From assembly GCF_004402785.1 (NCBI RefSeq), contig NZ_SOFP01000032.1, forward strand, positions 21,362-85,361: DNA of 64,000 bases, given 5' to 3'. The notes below the pieces were generated by a model. It saw only the letters and a program-made list of their open reading frames with translations, was not told the origin of the DNA and made no database searches. A program made the position numbers and the translations under genes. Within the stretch, counting starts at the first letter, position 1; each line of letters begins with the position of its first letter. Shown in pieces: positions 10,401 through 19,232 of the stretch. Origin of the DNA: Cryobacterium algoritolerans. GTDB lineage: Bacteria > Actinomycetota > Actinomycetes > Actinomycetales > Microbacteriaceae.

Positions 10401-12389
10401 GGCGAGCAGCTCACCGGTTTCGACCGGGTCGACCCCCGCCGGGTAGTGCAGGCCCAGGTCGTAGAGGAAGAACTGCCGGCCGTCGGCGGTCTCAATCTCG
10501 AACGGAACCTCATCGAGCACCTCGATGCCCAGATTCTGGAAGAATGGCAGCAGCTGGCTGAGGCTCTTCGGCTCCATCAGATAGAGCTCGACCCTGGCGT
10601 GCTCGTCCGGCCGGTCGGCGGCATTCTTTGAGAGGTACACGTGCAGGCCGGGGCGGGCCGTGCCGGTGACGGATGCCCCGGCGTCCGTCGTCGCCGCAGT
10701 CGTCACACTCGCGGCGCACGCCTCGAACCGGCCGATGTCGACGAGGGCGTCGCCGACCTCATAGTCGACCCGGTAGCTCGGCGGGAACGCCTCGGCCCAG
10801 AGGTTCGACAGGCGCTCCGCCTCCTCGAGCGGGTACTGCTCGCGCAGCTGCTCACTGATGCCCTCCGGCCAGGACCGCACGGCCATCGCCAGGCGCCGCT
10901 CGAGCGCGGCGGCGTCGACCGGCACCGTGTCGGTCGCGCCGACCATGGCGCCCTTCGGCAGCCGGATCCGGTAGAACAGGCGGGCCAGGGTGGACTCCGT
11001 CATGCGGGCCTCGAAGTCGAGGGACTCCGCGTTGAAGGTGTCGGTGAGTTCCTTCTCGATGCGCAGCCGCACGGCCGTGGTGTACCGGTCGCGGGGGAAG
11101 TAGACGAGGGCGGACATGAAGCGTCCGAACGCATCGGGTCGGAGGAAGAGCCGGGTGCGTCGGCGCTCCTGCAGCCGCTGGATGGCCACGGCCGTGGTGA
11201 CCAGGGTGGGCAGGTCGATCTGGAAGAGCTCGTCGCGCGGGTAGGTCTCCAGGATGCCGAGCAGGTCCTTGTCGCTGTGCGATCCGGGCGGGAAGCCGAC
11301 CTCGGCCAGCACGGCGTCGATTTTCTCCCGCAGGATCGGCACGTCCCGCACCGAACTCGTGTAGGCGCTCACGGCGAAGAGGCCGATGAAGCGCTGTTCC
11401 CCGTTGACGTTGCCATCCGCGTCGAAGCTCTTGATGCCGATGTAGTCGAAGTAGGCGGAGCGGTGCACGCTCGAGCGGGAATTCGCCTTCGTGATCACGA
11501 GCACGCGCCGTTCGCGCGCCATCCTGCGCCCGGCCTCGGTGAGGTGCTGGATCTCGTGCCCGTCCTTCGGGGACCGCAGCAGGCCCAGGCCGCTGTCGTC
11601 GCGGATGGTGAGCACGTCCTCCCCGTCCACGGACTCGAGGTCGTACTCCCGGTAGCCGAGGAAGGTGAAGTTGTCGAGGTCGAGCCAGCGCAGCAGATCC
11701 TGCGCCTGCCGGATGTCCTGGATGCCCTCGGCGTGCGGCAGCCGGTCGAGCGCGTCGGCGATCGCCATGGCCTTGGCCTGCATGGGCCGCCAGTCGTCGA
11801 CGGCGGCGCGCACATCGCCGAGCACCCGGATCAGCCCCTGGAGAAGTCGGCCGTGCGCCTCCTCGCCGGCGCGTTCGATCTCGATCGCGATCCAGGACTC
11901 GAGGTGGGGCGAGTCCTCCTCGGTGCCGAGCAGATGGGAGATGTCCGGCATCGCGGAGGTGTCGCCGCTGGAGACGCCCACGTTGGCCGGCATCCGGGTG
12001 ACGCTGGCAAGCTCGTGCGTTTCGCGGTTGCGGGTCACGACGAGCAATGGGTGCACGACCAGGTGGATGGCCGCGTGCTGGCGCACGAGTTCGGCGTTGA
12101 CCGAGTCCACTAGGAACGGCATGTCGTCCGTGATGATGTAGACGACGCTGCGGTCGGCTTCATCGCGAATCTCGATGTTCGCGTGCCCCGGCCGCCGCGT
12201 GCGGGCGACCTGCCAGTGGTTCTCGGCGCGTGTCCGCAGCACCGCGGGGTTGTAGTCGAGCGCGTCGTCACCCGCCAGGTGCTCGTAGTAGTCCGAGATG
12301 AATGCCTCGAGGGTGGCGTCCGCGAGGGGCGCACCGGCTCCGCTGGATTTCGACGACATGGATTCTGACGACATGGATTTTGACGACAT
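7464..12389 (-). CDS. gdh: NAD-specific glutamate dehydrogenase, large (about 180 kDa) type
   Basis: A 1641-residue protein matching the very large bacterial NAD-GDH family. The N-terminal half holds the long regulatory region; the catalytic part contains GAKGGFFAKKLPDP (substrate lysines), GVGDMSGDVFGNGML and VGEGGNLGLTQLGRIE typical of this family. It deaminates glutamate to 2-oxoglutarate and ammonium in the cytoplasm. The start at 12389 is chosen because GGGGG lies 10 bases upstream; the longer frame upstream runs through intergenic repeats. The first 15 residues are three near copies of MSSKS/MSSES, with three in-frame ATGs, so the exact start is uncertain by 5 or 10 codons. Confidence 0.93.
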   Translation of the reverse strand: MSSKSMSSESMSSKSSGAGAPLADATLEAFISDYYEHLAGDDALDYNPAVLRTRAENHWQVARTRRPGHANIEIRDEADRSVVYIITDDMPFLVDSVNAELVRQHAAIHLVVHPLLVVTRNRETHELASVTRMPANVGVSSGDTSAMPDISHLLGTEEDSPHLESWIAIEIERAGEEAHGRLLQGLIRVLGDVRAAVDDWRPMQAKAMAIADALDRLPHAEGIQDIRQAQDLLRWLDLDNFTFLGYREYDLESVDGEDVLTIRDDSGLGLLRSPKDGHEIQHLTEAGRRMARERRVLVITKANSRSSVHRSAYFDYIGIKSFDADGNVNGEQRFIGLFAVSAYTSSVRDVPILREKIDAVLAEVGFPPGSHSDKDLLGILETYPRDELFQIDLPTLVTTAVAIQRLQERRRTRLFLRPDAFGRFMSALVYFPRDRYTTAVRLRIEKELTDTFNAESLDFEARMTESTLARLFYRIRLPKGAMVGATDTVPVDAAALERRLAMAVRSWPEGISEQLREQYPLEEAERLSNLWAEAFPPSYRVDYEVGDALVDIGRFEACAASVTTAATTDAGASVTGTARPGLHVYLSKNAADRPDEHARVELYLMEPKSLSQLLPFFQNLGIEVLDEVPFEIETADGRQFFLYDLGLHYPAGVDPVETGELLAEFFGAAIGGAIESDGLDRLVLREGMPWHRVVILRSYAKYLRQMGNTNSFGFVGNTLVDNPIVAAALVALFEARFDPELSEDERGRRTAEVRAQLTAAMEQVATLDADRVLRTLINLIEASLRTNFFQAKPYLSIKLDPSKIEALPFPRPMYEIWVYSPRVEGVHLRFGKVARGGLRWSDRREDFRTEVLGLVKAQTVKNAVIVPTGAKGGFFAKKLPDPAVDRAAWLAEGITSYKTFIRGLLDLTDNLVLTDAGEQLVPPARVVRHDDDDSYLVVAADKGTATFSDIANGLAAEYGFWLGDAFASGGSVGYDHKAMGITARGAWESVKRHFGELDVDTQSEEFTVVGVGDMSGDVFGNGMLLSEHIRLIAAFDHRHIFLDPNPDPAVSFAERQRLFALPRSSWADYDARLISTGGGVIPRQAKVVPISAEVRAALGLPSDTTQLSPPELLRAILMAPADLLYNGGIGTYVKAGAETAAQVGDKANDAIRVDGRDLRVKVVGEGGNLGLTQLGRIEAALNGVILNTDAIDNSAGVDCSDHEVNIKIFVDRMVAAGKLTAADRPGFLADMTDEVGRLVLEDNVDQNILLLNDRVKVASWSPSYERLMDWLEASGDLKRELEALPTTATLRERLDPSQGVGKGLTSPELSVLAAYAKIELATALRDSDLADDPWFGGTLRRYFPKQLAERFDAELDTHPLRREIIATVVANDMINLGGVTFAFRAMEETSANQAAIARAFVALREIFELDVMVDELNALPKSFPTEHWTAIHLDIRRLLDRAVRWHVSHGGSQPVAEVVAQYKPQIDLIRAHLGDYVQGGDLLRLKAMLVKAHEWGLPEDLSHRWTELFEAFALLDVAKISAQEKAPMTDVAAVYYAAYDRFGVDNLLERITLLPRKDRWQALARAALRDDLYSTVADMTTAVLAATDAGGAEERVLAWEALNAEKLARARSVFEEVNALGQDDMASLSVALRLLRSIVRQ

Positions 12390-12518
12390 TGACAAATAGC
12401 CCCCATCAATTCTTGATCTACGCTCGCTGTTGAACGTGGAGACCGCTTGAACTTCCATCGTAGTTTCGTTGACGGCAGTCTGCACACCAGGTGCCCGGCG
12501 AGGCGCGGAAACCGCCGG

Positions 12519-12623
12519 CGGTCGAGCCCGCCGGGACCCTGTCCCGCCTGTGGTCGAGCCCGCCGGGACCCCGTCGCCTGATTTCGACAAGCTCAATCAT
12601 CGGTGGTCGAGTCCGTCGAGACC
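12519..12623. repeat. cluster of REP-like GGTCGAG-type repeats
   Basis: Three related short elements lie in the 248-base gap upstream of gdh: 12519-12538, 12551-12570 and 12602-12623, with consensus tGGTCGAGcccGccGgGACC. A related TTTCGACAAGCTCAATCATCGG segment sits between the last two. The same family recurs near 37876. These are interspersed, partly palindromic repeats of the kind scattered through many Microbacteriaceae genomes. No gene is seen in the rest of this gap. Confidence 0.7.
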
Positions 12624-12637
12624 CCGCACCCCGGCCC

Positions 12638-13882
12638 TCAGACGACACTGAGATCGTCGAGCAGCGTCGACAACACCGATTCTTCCTCCACTCGTAGGCG
12701 CAGTTCATCCATGGCGATGGCGAGTTCGAGGTCCCACGTCGTTTCAGCGACGACACCGGTGAACTCCGACGTCGAGGCACTCGCCTCGCAGGCAGCCCGA
12801 TAGTCCTTTGCGCGGAAGCGCCACGGTACCCACGGGGCGCTCCGGGCGAGGGTGCGGGCGATCGCCAGCCCGCCCGCATCGAAATCACCGTGGTATCGCA
12901 GTGTTGCGCCCCTATTCACCAGGCTGGTGAGAAGACGGAGGACCGCGGCTCCCGGTTGCCCGTTCACACAGACGAGCGGCGAAGCGGCCGGACCGAATCG
13001 GTCCGCTGCTGCTGCAACGACCGCCGGGTTCTCGCAGACCGAGACGAGCGGCGGCACCATGCCGACATCATCCACCGCAAGCTGCCGATAGGTGAGGACG
13101 GCTGGTTGGCCGGCCACGGCGAGTGCCGCCAGCGCCCGAGCGGTTGGTGAGCCCGTGCCTCCCGGCAACCCGACAGCAAGCACGGTCGACGAGAGTTCGT
13201 CCACCACGACGCCGCAGGCCAGCCAGGCCGAGCGCCGCCAGCCTGCTCCGTTCCCGGCGGGCAGGCCAGCAACCGACGCCGCGAGTCCGGTGGCGATCGA
13301 ACCGAGCGGCGTCCGGGCGTCCAGGGCGTGGGCGTCACCGAACAGACGTGCGGCCAGCACCCCCAGCACCTCGCCCTCGGCCGGGAGCTCACCGGCCAGG
13401 GCGGCGAGACGAAGTGCCAACGCATTCGCGGCATCCGCTGTCGTCGTCGCCCGCCGGAGTGCACCCGATCTCAGCGTGCTCTCCACCCAGGAGGTCAGCG
13501 CCGGGCGCTCGGCGGCGACGTCCCGGAGGATGTCGGCGACCTGCTGCCAGCTCTCCCGGCCCGCGCGGCGCGCCGCTGGTCCGATGACCGGACCGACGAG
13601 GGCCACCACAGCCGATGCCAGCCCGTCGGCCCACGCGTCGCGTCGCAGAGCCTCGTCGAGCTGGTCGAGGGACACCGTCGCCGACGAACCGGACCGGACG
13701 GTGCGCCCGACCAACCGAGCCACAGCCATCCGCTCGGCCGTGCTCGCGTTCTGCTTGCTGACCGTGCCTTCGAGCGTTCCCTTCTGGTCGAGCCTGGACC
13801 GCATCCGTTCGAGCAGCCAGGCGGTTTCGGGGGTGCCGAGCAGGCGCCGGATTCGTTCGAGTCGATCCGTGTCGGCGCTCAC
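12638..13882 (-). CDS. jetD: Wadjet nuclease subunit JetD (DUF2399, TIGR02679 family)
   Basis: This 414-residue protein is the fourth gene of a type I Wadjet operon. The GTG start at 13882 overlaps the jetC stop (GTGA); the longer upstream frame is just the jetC 3' end out of frame. The C-terminus carries a Toprim-like metal site: Glu near 284 (VCENP) and HGDFDAGG at 331-338, as in topoisomerase VI A-type nucleases. In Wadjet, JetD cuts plasmid DNA after the JetABC motor has extruded it. Both acidic motifs are intact, so it looks active. Confidence 0.9.
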   Translation of the reverse strand: MSADTDRLERIRRLLGTPETAWLLERMRSRLDQKGTLEGTVSKQNASTAERMAVARLVGRTVRSGSSATVSLDQLDEALRRDAWADGLASAVVALVGPVIGPAARRAGRESWQQVADILRDVAAERPALTSWVESTLRSGALRRATTTADAANALALRLAALAGELPAEGEVLGVLAARLFGDAHALDARTPLGSIATGLAASVAGLPAGNGAGWRRSAWLACGVVVDELSSTVLAVGLPGGTGSPTARALAALAVAGQPAVLTYRQLAVDDVGMVPPLVSVCENPAVVAAAADRFGPAASPLVCVNGQPGAAVLRLLTSLVNRGATLRYHGDFDAGGLAIARTLARSAPWVPWRFRAKDYRAACEASASTSEFTGVVAETTWDLELAIAMDELRLRVEEESVLSTLLDDLSVV

Positions 13883-16800
13883 CACAGGCTCCCGGACGCC
13901 GCAACAGTGTCGGCGGCGACCGATTCGGCCACTGCGGTTCGCTGTCGACCGTCCCAGCGCCACCGCTGCACATGAACGGCGTCCGCGCCGTCGAAACGGG
14001 TCAACTGTGCGATCGACAACCCCGGCACTTCGGCGTAACAGCCCCATTCGCGCTCGCTGGTCATCACCACGTCGAGGTCGAACTCGGCGAGCAGGCCGAG
14101 GCAACTGGCCCGGGAGTTGTCGTCGACTCCGGCGAAGGCTTCATCGAGCATGATCATCCGCGGTGCATGCGGGTTCGCCGCCGTCCGGTAGTGAGACGAG
14201 GCGGCAGCAAACAAGGGGATGCTCGCGGCAAGTACCCGCTCACCACCCGACGCCGGACCGGTCGCCGGCTTCCAGGCCCCGCCCTGTTGCCGTTCGACGG
14301 TGAAACGGTGCCAGCGCCGGTAATCGAGGGCGTCGCTGAGGTGGTCATACCAATTGCCGGCCTCGTCGGCGTCACGCACCTCCGCGATGCGCGCCTGCAG
14401 GAATTCTCCGAGCGCCAGCCGGTCGGCTTCGTTCCACACATCGGCGGTGGTCGCGAGCACGCGGCGCGCCTCGGCGAGGCCAGTCGGACCGTCGAGTCGC
14501 GGCTTCCAGAGCACCCGCAGGGTCATGCCGGTGCTGGTCGGGCGGGTGCGCAGTTCGTTGTTGAGCTGCACGATCTGCCCGTCGGCTTCGCCGATCAACT
14601 CGGACAGCTGGGCACCGACCTCGGTGACCAGATGCGACTGGATGATCTCCCGTTCTTTGGCACTGAGCAACCGCATGTGCTGGTCGATCTGATCGCCCAG
14701 CTGGGCGGCGAGTTCCACGAGCAGCATCTCTCGGCCACGGAAGGTCACCACCACCCGCACTCCGTCGTCGCCGGGAATGTACGCCGCTTCGTGTCCGTGG
14801 CGGCCGAGCGAGCGCTGCAGATCGGTGAATTCGGAGAACACCTGTGATTGCAGGCGGTTGTAGCGCTCATCGGACGCGTCGATCTCGGGCAGGGCCGCGT
14901 CGAGCGCGCGTGCGAACTGCACACCCCGCGTCACGGTCCACTCCCGGTCGTTCGATTCGTCCGGCTCGGTGACGGCAAGATCGGCGACCCGCACCAGGCC
15001 GAGGGCCGTGGTGCGCTCCAGTGTGGCAACGGCAGCCACCCGCGCCGATTGGGTGCGTTCCTGGTCGGCACGGATGCCCCGGAGGCGTTCTTCGAGCACC
15101 GCCTGTTGCTTCTCGTCGTGTGACTGATCGCGGCCGAGCCCTGCCAGTTGGCCTTTCAGTTCCGTCAAACGCGCGATCACGGTCGCGACCCGTTCCCGGT
15201 AACCCTGCACGTCGGCCCCGAGTTGCTCCCGCAATGATTCGGCGTAGCTGCGGAGCCGGGTGACGTCGTCGTGCGCCGTCTCGCATTCCCCGGCAGCGCG
15301 TTCATGCTCGCTCTGCGCCTCCGCGAGCCGGCTCACGGAGCGTGCCAGCGAACGTGCAGTGTCGGCGCGGCGCTCGACGGCCCGCCAGAGCTGTCCTGCC
15401 TGCCGTTCGTAGTCGCTGACGGCGGCGCCGAGACTGCGAATCGTGGCGGCGTCCGTGGGCAGGTGCAACGACGCGGCGTCAGCGGCGAGGTCGGCGGCAA
15501 CCTGACCCCTCTGTTCGTGGGCCGCGGCGCTTCGGATTCGAGCGTCGTCCCGGCCGTGCTCTCGGTCCGCGTAGCGATCGGTGGCCTTGGTTGTCTCACG
15601 GTCGGCGGCCTCGAGGGCCAGCGGGTGCGGAACCGCAGATTGCTCGCGCTCGACGACACCCTCCCGGGCAGCCATGCGCGCCACGTCCGCGGCCAGCGCG
15701 GCCTGACGTTCGACCATCGCCGCGAATTCGGCCTGCGCCTCCCGCAGTCGTCGCTCGCGCTCCGCCGCCCGGGCGCTCTCCCCCACATACCGGGCCGCGG
15801 TCTTGGACCACGCGCCGTGGGCGTTGCCCAGGCGATACCGCCCGGTCGTGCTCACCCACACCGCGGCCGACTCCTCGTCGCCGCCATCGTCGGTGCTCCC
15901 GTCGGCGAGGGCGATGCCGCGCAACACCGCCTCAATCGTGGCCGCGGTCACCGGCGAGTCCACCGCAGGTTCCGCCACGAGGAGTGAGCTCAGGGTGCGA
16001 GCGGATGCCGCGGCATCCGCTGGTCTCAGGATCACCTGGCCGTCGCCCGGTCGGCGCAGATCGCCGTCAGGAAGAACCAGGGCTGTGAGCAGGCCGCTCG
16101 CCTCCAGCGCTGCTTCGAGCCCGGCCCGAGATGGGGCGTCGACTTCGGGACGAAAGCTCACGGCCTTCCACAGCGGAACGGTCCCGGGGTGGGTGGCGAT
16201 GCGCGTGGCAACGCCGGGCGGCTCGACCGACTCACCGTGCTCCAGGGCGGAGATCTCCGCGCCGAGCGCCGCCTGTTGCGCATGGAGAACCTCCAGTTGC
16301 TGATGCGCGGCGGCGCGTTGGGCGTGAAGATCGGAGAGCACGCGTTGCGCGTGGATTCGGAGCGCACGCGTCGCCGGGTTTTCGCCCGCACGCACCCGCA
16401 CCCACTCCGTGAAGATGGCGAACGCGTCGTTCGACACCGCGAGTTCGGTCAACCCTGCAAGCACGATCTCGACCTCGGAGATGTACCCGTCGACGGCGCT
16501 CTCGACCGCAGTGTCGGCGGCGGCGCGTTCCGCTGCGGCGTCCGCAAGCCGGGTCTCGGTCTCCGCTTCCCGACGGTCGGCTTCGGCGACGGCGGCTTCG
16601 GATCGCTCGAGCGCGGAGATCAGCTCGGTTACCCGCGCGAGTGCCTCCCGGGTGCCAGCAATGCGCGACGTCGTGGCCGTGCGGTCGCTCCTCAGCGCCT
16701 GCTCGTCTGTCGGGTCGCCGTGACCTGCCGGGAGGACGGTGAACACATCGTGCTCATGGTCGAGTCGTGCCTCGCGTGCGGCGGAACCGGCCGCGACCGC

Positions 16801-18063
16801 CGCCTCGCGCACGTGCCTGTCGGCGTCGTCGAATGCCCTCTGGTCATCCCCGGTTTCCTTCTCGCTGCGCCGCAGGGTCGCGGTCGCGTTCGTCAGGGCC
16901 TGCTCGGCCGATTCGGCGCGGTCCGCGGCAGTCCGGGCCCCCGCATCTGCCAGCTCGAGCAGTCGCTCGCTCTCGGCGTGGGCGCTATCGCGCAGCGCCT
17001 CCCGTTCCGCCTCCAGTGCGGTTCGTTCGTCGCGCAGCAGGCTTGTCTGGGTCGCGAGGCGCCCCAGCGACTGCTGTAGCTCCTCCAGCTCCGCGGTGGT
17101 CTCGATCACGGCACGCCCGAACTTGTCGTATTCGGATTGTTCCCGGCGTGGTCCCTCGGCCTGGCGCTTCAGCATCACTCGCGCGTAGCCGCGGTAGTGC
17201 TCGAGGAATCCGTGCACGGCTTTTTGGGCGGCGGCCAGCTGCTGCACCTCATCGCGCTCCTCGTCGAGGGAGCGCAATCCGTCGGCCACCGATTTGATCA
17301 CGGCGTCACCGACGGGCGTGAGCGCGCGGGTCAGCGCCTCGCTCAGCGCGGCCTCGCTCGGCTTCTTCGACAGCTGCGGAGCGCGGATTTGCAGAAGCAG
17401 TTCGATCAGTTCCGCGTAGCGGCGTTCGCCGAGCCCGAACAGCGTCGCGTCGACCGCCCGCCGATACTCGCCCTTGGTGTCGTAGACGTGGCCGTTATCG
17501 GCCAGAGCTGCGGCCAGCCGGTCCCGACCGAGCGCGAGCCGGTTACCATCGACGAGTTCGAGGTTCTCGCGCACGCGTTGCGAGGTGAGAAAGAACCAGT
17601 GCTTGGTTACGCCGCGACCACGAGCGGCCTTCATCCCGGCGCCGATCGTGATGAAGAGCGCCTGGCCGTTCGCATCGATGCGACCGAATTCGAGCCAGCT
17701 GTAGCCGAGGCGTTCGTTGTTGGGGTGTTCGTTGCCGAGCAGGAGGTTCCACTCCATGTGCTTCTGCCGGTCGCCGTCAGGTTCGACGCGTTGCGGGGAC
17801 AGGTCACCGTCGAGCAGAAAGGGAAGCGTCAGGGCGAGCACTTTGGATTTGCCTGCACCGTTGTTGCCGCGCAGGAGCAGACGACCGTCAACGAAGGGGA
17901 ACTCCTCGTTGTCGTAGTAGAAAAGGTCGACCAGACCAAGTCGCAGCGGTTGCCACCGTTCGCTGGTCGGAACGGGCAGCACCACAGTGTCGGTGTCGTT
18001 CGAGAGCTCAGCGGAATGCTCGGCCGTCGGGTCAGCGGTCGGCGGGAATGGTGTGAGGGTCAC
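13879..18063 (-). CDS. jetC: Wadjet SMC/MukB-like ATPase JetC (TIGR02680 family)
   Basis: A 1394-residue SMC-type ATPase. Walker A (GNNGAGKS) is at 66-73; the ABC signature SGGER is near 1272 and Walker B (MIMLDEAFAG) near 1303-1312. Between them lie long Ala/Glu/Arg-rich stretches expected to form antiparallel coiled coil around a central hinge. As the motor of the Wadjet condensin it extrudes loops of DNA and recognises small circular molecules. The GTG start overlaps the jetB stop by four bases (GTGA). All ATPase motifs are intact. Confidence 0.93.
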   Translation of the reverse strand: MTLTPFPPTADPTAEHSAELSNDTDTVVLPVPTSERWQPLRLGLVDLFYYDNEEFPFVDGRLLLRGNNGAGKSKVLALTLPFLLDGDLSPQRVEPDGDRQKHMEWNLLLGNEHPNNERLGYSWLEFGRIDANGQALFITIGAGMKAARGRGVTKHWFFLTSQRVRENLELVDGNRLALGRDRLAAALADNGHVYDTKGEYRRAVDATLFGLGERRYAELIELLLQIRAPQLSKKPSEAALSEALTRALTPVGDAVIKSVADGLRSLDEERDEVQQLAAAQKAVHGFLEHYRGYARVMLKRQAEGPRREQSEYDKFGRAVIETTAELEELQQSLGRLATQTSLLRDERTALEAEREALRDSAHAESERLLELADAGARTAADRAESAEQALTNATATLRRSEKETGDDQRAFDDADRHVREAAVAAGSAAREARLDHEHDVFTVLPAGHGDPTDEQALRSDRTATTSRIAGTREALARVTELISALERSEAAVAEADRREAETETRLADAAAERAAADTAVESAVDGYISEVEIVLAGLTELAVSNDAFAIFTEWVRVRAGENPATRALRIHAQRVLSDLHAQRAAAHQQLEVLHAQQAALGAEISALEHGESVEPPGVATRIATHPGTVPLWKAVSFRPEVDAPSRAGLEAALEASGLLTALVLPDGDLRRPGDGQVILRPADAAASARTLSSLLVAEPAVDSPVTAATIEAVLRGIALADGSTDDGGDEESAAVWVSTTGRYRLGNAHGAWSKTAARYVGESARAAERERRLREAQAEFAAMVERQAALAADVARMAAREGVVEREQSAVPHPLALEAADRETTKATDRYADREHGRDDARIRSAAAHEQRGQVAADLAADAASLHLPTDAATIRSLGAAVSDYERQAGQLWRAVERRADTARSLARSVSRLAEAQSEHERAAGECETAHDDVTRLRSYAESLREQLGADVQGYRERVATVIARLTELKGQLAGLGRDQSHDEKQQAVLEERLRGIRADQERTQSARVAAVATLERTTALGLVRVADLAVTEPDESNDREWTVTRGVQFARALDAALPEIDASDERYNRLQSQVFSEFTDLQRSLGRHGHEAAYIPGDDGVRVVVTFRGREMLLVELAAQLGDQIDQHMRLLSAKEREIIQSHLVTEVGAQLSELIGEADGQIVQLNNELRTRPTSTGMTLRVLWKPRLDGPTGLAEARRVLATTADVWNEADRLALGEFLQARIAEVRDADEAGNWYDHLSDALDYRRWHRFTVERQQGGAWKPATGPASGGERVLAASIPLFAAASSHYRTAANPHAPRMIMLDEAFAGVDDNSRASCLGLLAEFDLDVVMTSEREWGCYAEVPGLSIAQLTRFDGADAVHVQRWRWDGRQRTAVAESVAADTVAASGSLW

Positions 18064-19232
18064 GGCTTTCGGCCTCCGAGAATCGTGGGTTCGGCAAGTG
18101 CGAAGCGGGCGAGAGCGGGCAGCACCCGCACGATGTCGCCGGTGCGAGTGATGAGGCGGAGGGCCGAGAGCCGGCCGAGGGACGTCGCGACCAGGTCGGC
18201 TGCGGCATCCGCTTCGAGGGCACTGGCCCGCCAGTACTTGGCGAAGTCGGGCGCGATGGAACGCACGTGGGCGACCAGGCTGGCGACGAAATGCTCTGCG
18301 ACGCCGGAACGAGCGAGGAACTCGGCGACGAGCAGGGTGACGTGGCCCTCAGTGCCCTTCTCGGGCATCCGCACGTCACTCAGGTCGTCGTCGAGGTCGA
18401 CCATGGCGATCCCCTCGCGGCGAATCTCGGCAACCAGCCCGGTGAACTCGGTGATGCGGCGGCAGAGGGCCGCCCGCTGGGATCGCAGGTATGCGGACTC
18501 CTCGTCATCGAGATCAGCAAAGTACAGCACCGGATCGTCGATCAGGCGCCGGGTGAGCGTGTGCCGGAGGCGGAGGTTGCGCAGCTCCGTTGTGGGGGCG
18601 GCGCCACGGTCGCGCATCGCGACCATCCGGTCGTCGAGCGTCTGGGCCGAGATTGTGCTCGGCCCACGCCGCGTGACAAGCAACTGTGACAACACCCTCC
18701 GGGACACGTCGTAGAGAGCATCGCCGGTTTTGTGCACGAAGTCCTGCTCATCACCGGCCACCCGCACGAGCACGCCCCATTCGAGTAAGAGCTGCACGGC
18801 TGCAACCAGGTCGCTGCGTTCCTCCCGCGTGCTGAGGTCGAAGGAAAAACCGGCCGCGGCGAACTCCGGAGCGGTTCCCGCTGCAATCACCTGCTCGGCG
18901 AGACGACCGAGTGCTACCTGCGAATCGCTGCGCTCGAGCACCGAAAGACCAAGCATGAGGAGGACGTAGCGGCGACGCGAAAGGACCGCGCCTCCGCGGC
19001 GGGTCGCAAACGGATGCGTCGGATCCGCCACCGTCGCCGGTTCACGTTCGAGGCGCACCACCTCGCTGTCCGCGTGCATCGCCCAACCGGTGTTGATCTC
19101 GAACCATTCTTCGAGGTCGCTCGAGTAACGGCGGACGAGGCGATAACGTTCCTCATCGGTCGACCGGATCAACGGGTGGCGCAGCAGTAGCCTCGCCGCC
19201 CGCTGGCGGTCGTCGACGCTGGAGACGCTCAC
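18060..19232 (-). CDS. jetB: Wadjet kite-like subunit JetB (DUF2398, TIGR02678 family)
   Basis: A 390-residue protein recognised by its place between jetA and jetC and by family features such as LLLRHPLIRSTDEERYRLVRRY at the N-terminus and a winged-helix-like organisation. In the Wadjet complex it plays the MukE-like role, binding the JetA kleisin. The GTG start overlaps the jetA stop by four bases, and its own stop overlaps the jetC start in the same way. No frameshift or internal stop is present. Confidence 0.88.
   Translation of the reverse strand: MSVSSVDDRQRAARLLLRHPLIRSTDEERYRLVRRYSSDLEEWFEINTGWAMHADSEVVRLEREPATVADPTHPFATRRGGAVLSRRRYVLLMLGLSVLERSDSQVALGRLAEQVIAAGTAPEFAAAGFSFDLSTREERSDLVAAVQLLLEWGVLVRVAGDEQDFVHKTGDALYDVSRRVLSQLLVTRRGPSTISAQTLDDRMVAMRDRGAAPTTELRNLRLRHTLTRRLIDDPVLYFADLDDEESAYLRSQRAALCRRITEFTGLVAEIRREGIAMVDLDDDLSDVRMPEKGTEGHVTLLVAEFLARSGVAEHFVASLVAHVRSIAPDFAKYWRASALEADAAADLVATSLGRLSALRLITRTGDIVRVLPALARFALAEPTILGGRKP

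Noticed and set aside
10641..12113. 490-codon plus-strand open frame
   Set aside because: Antisense shadow of gdh; composition-driven, no domain, and the minus strand is a clear enzyme.
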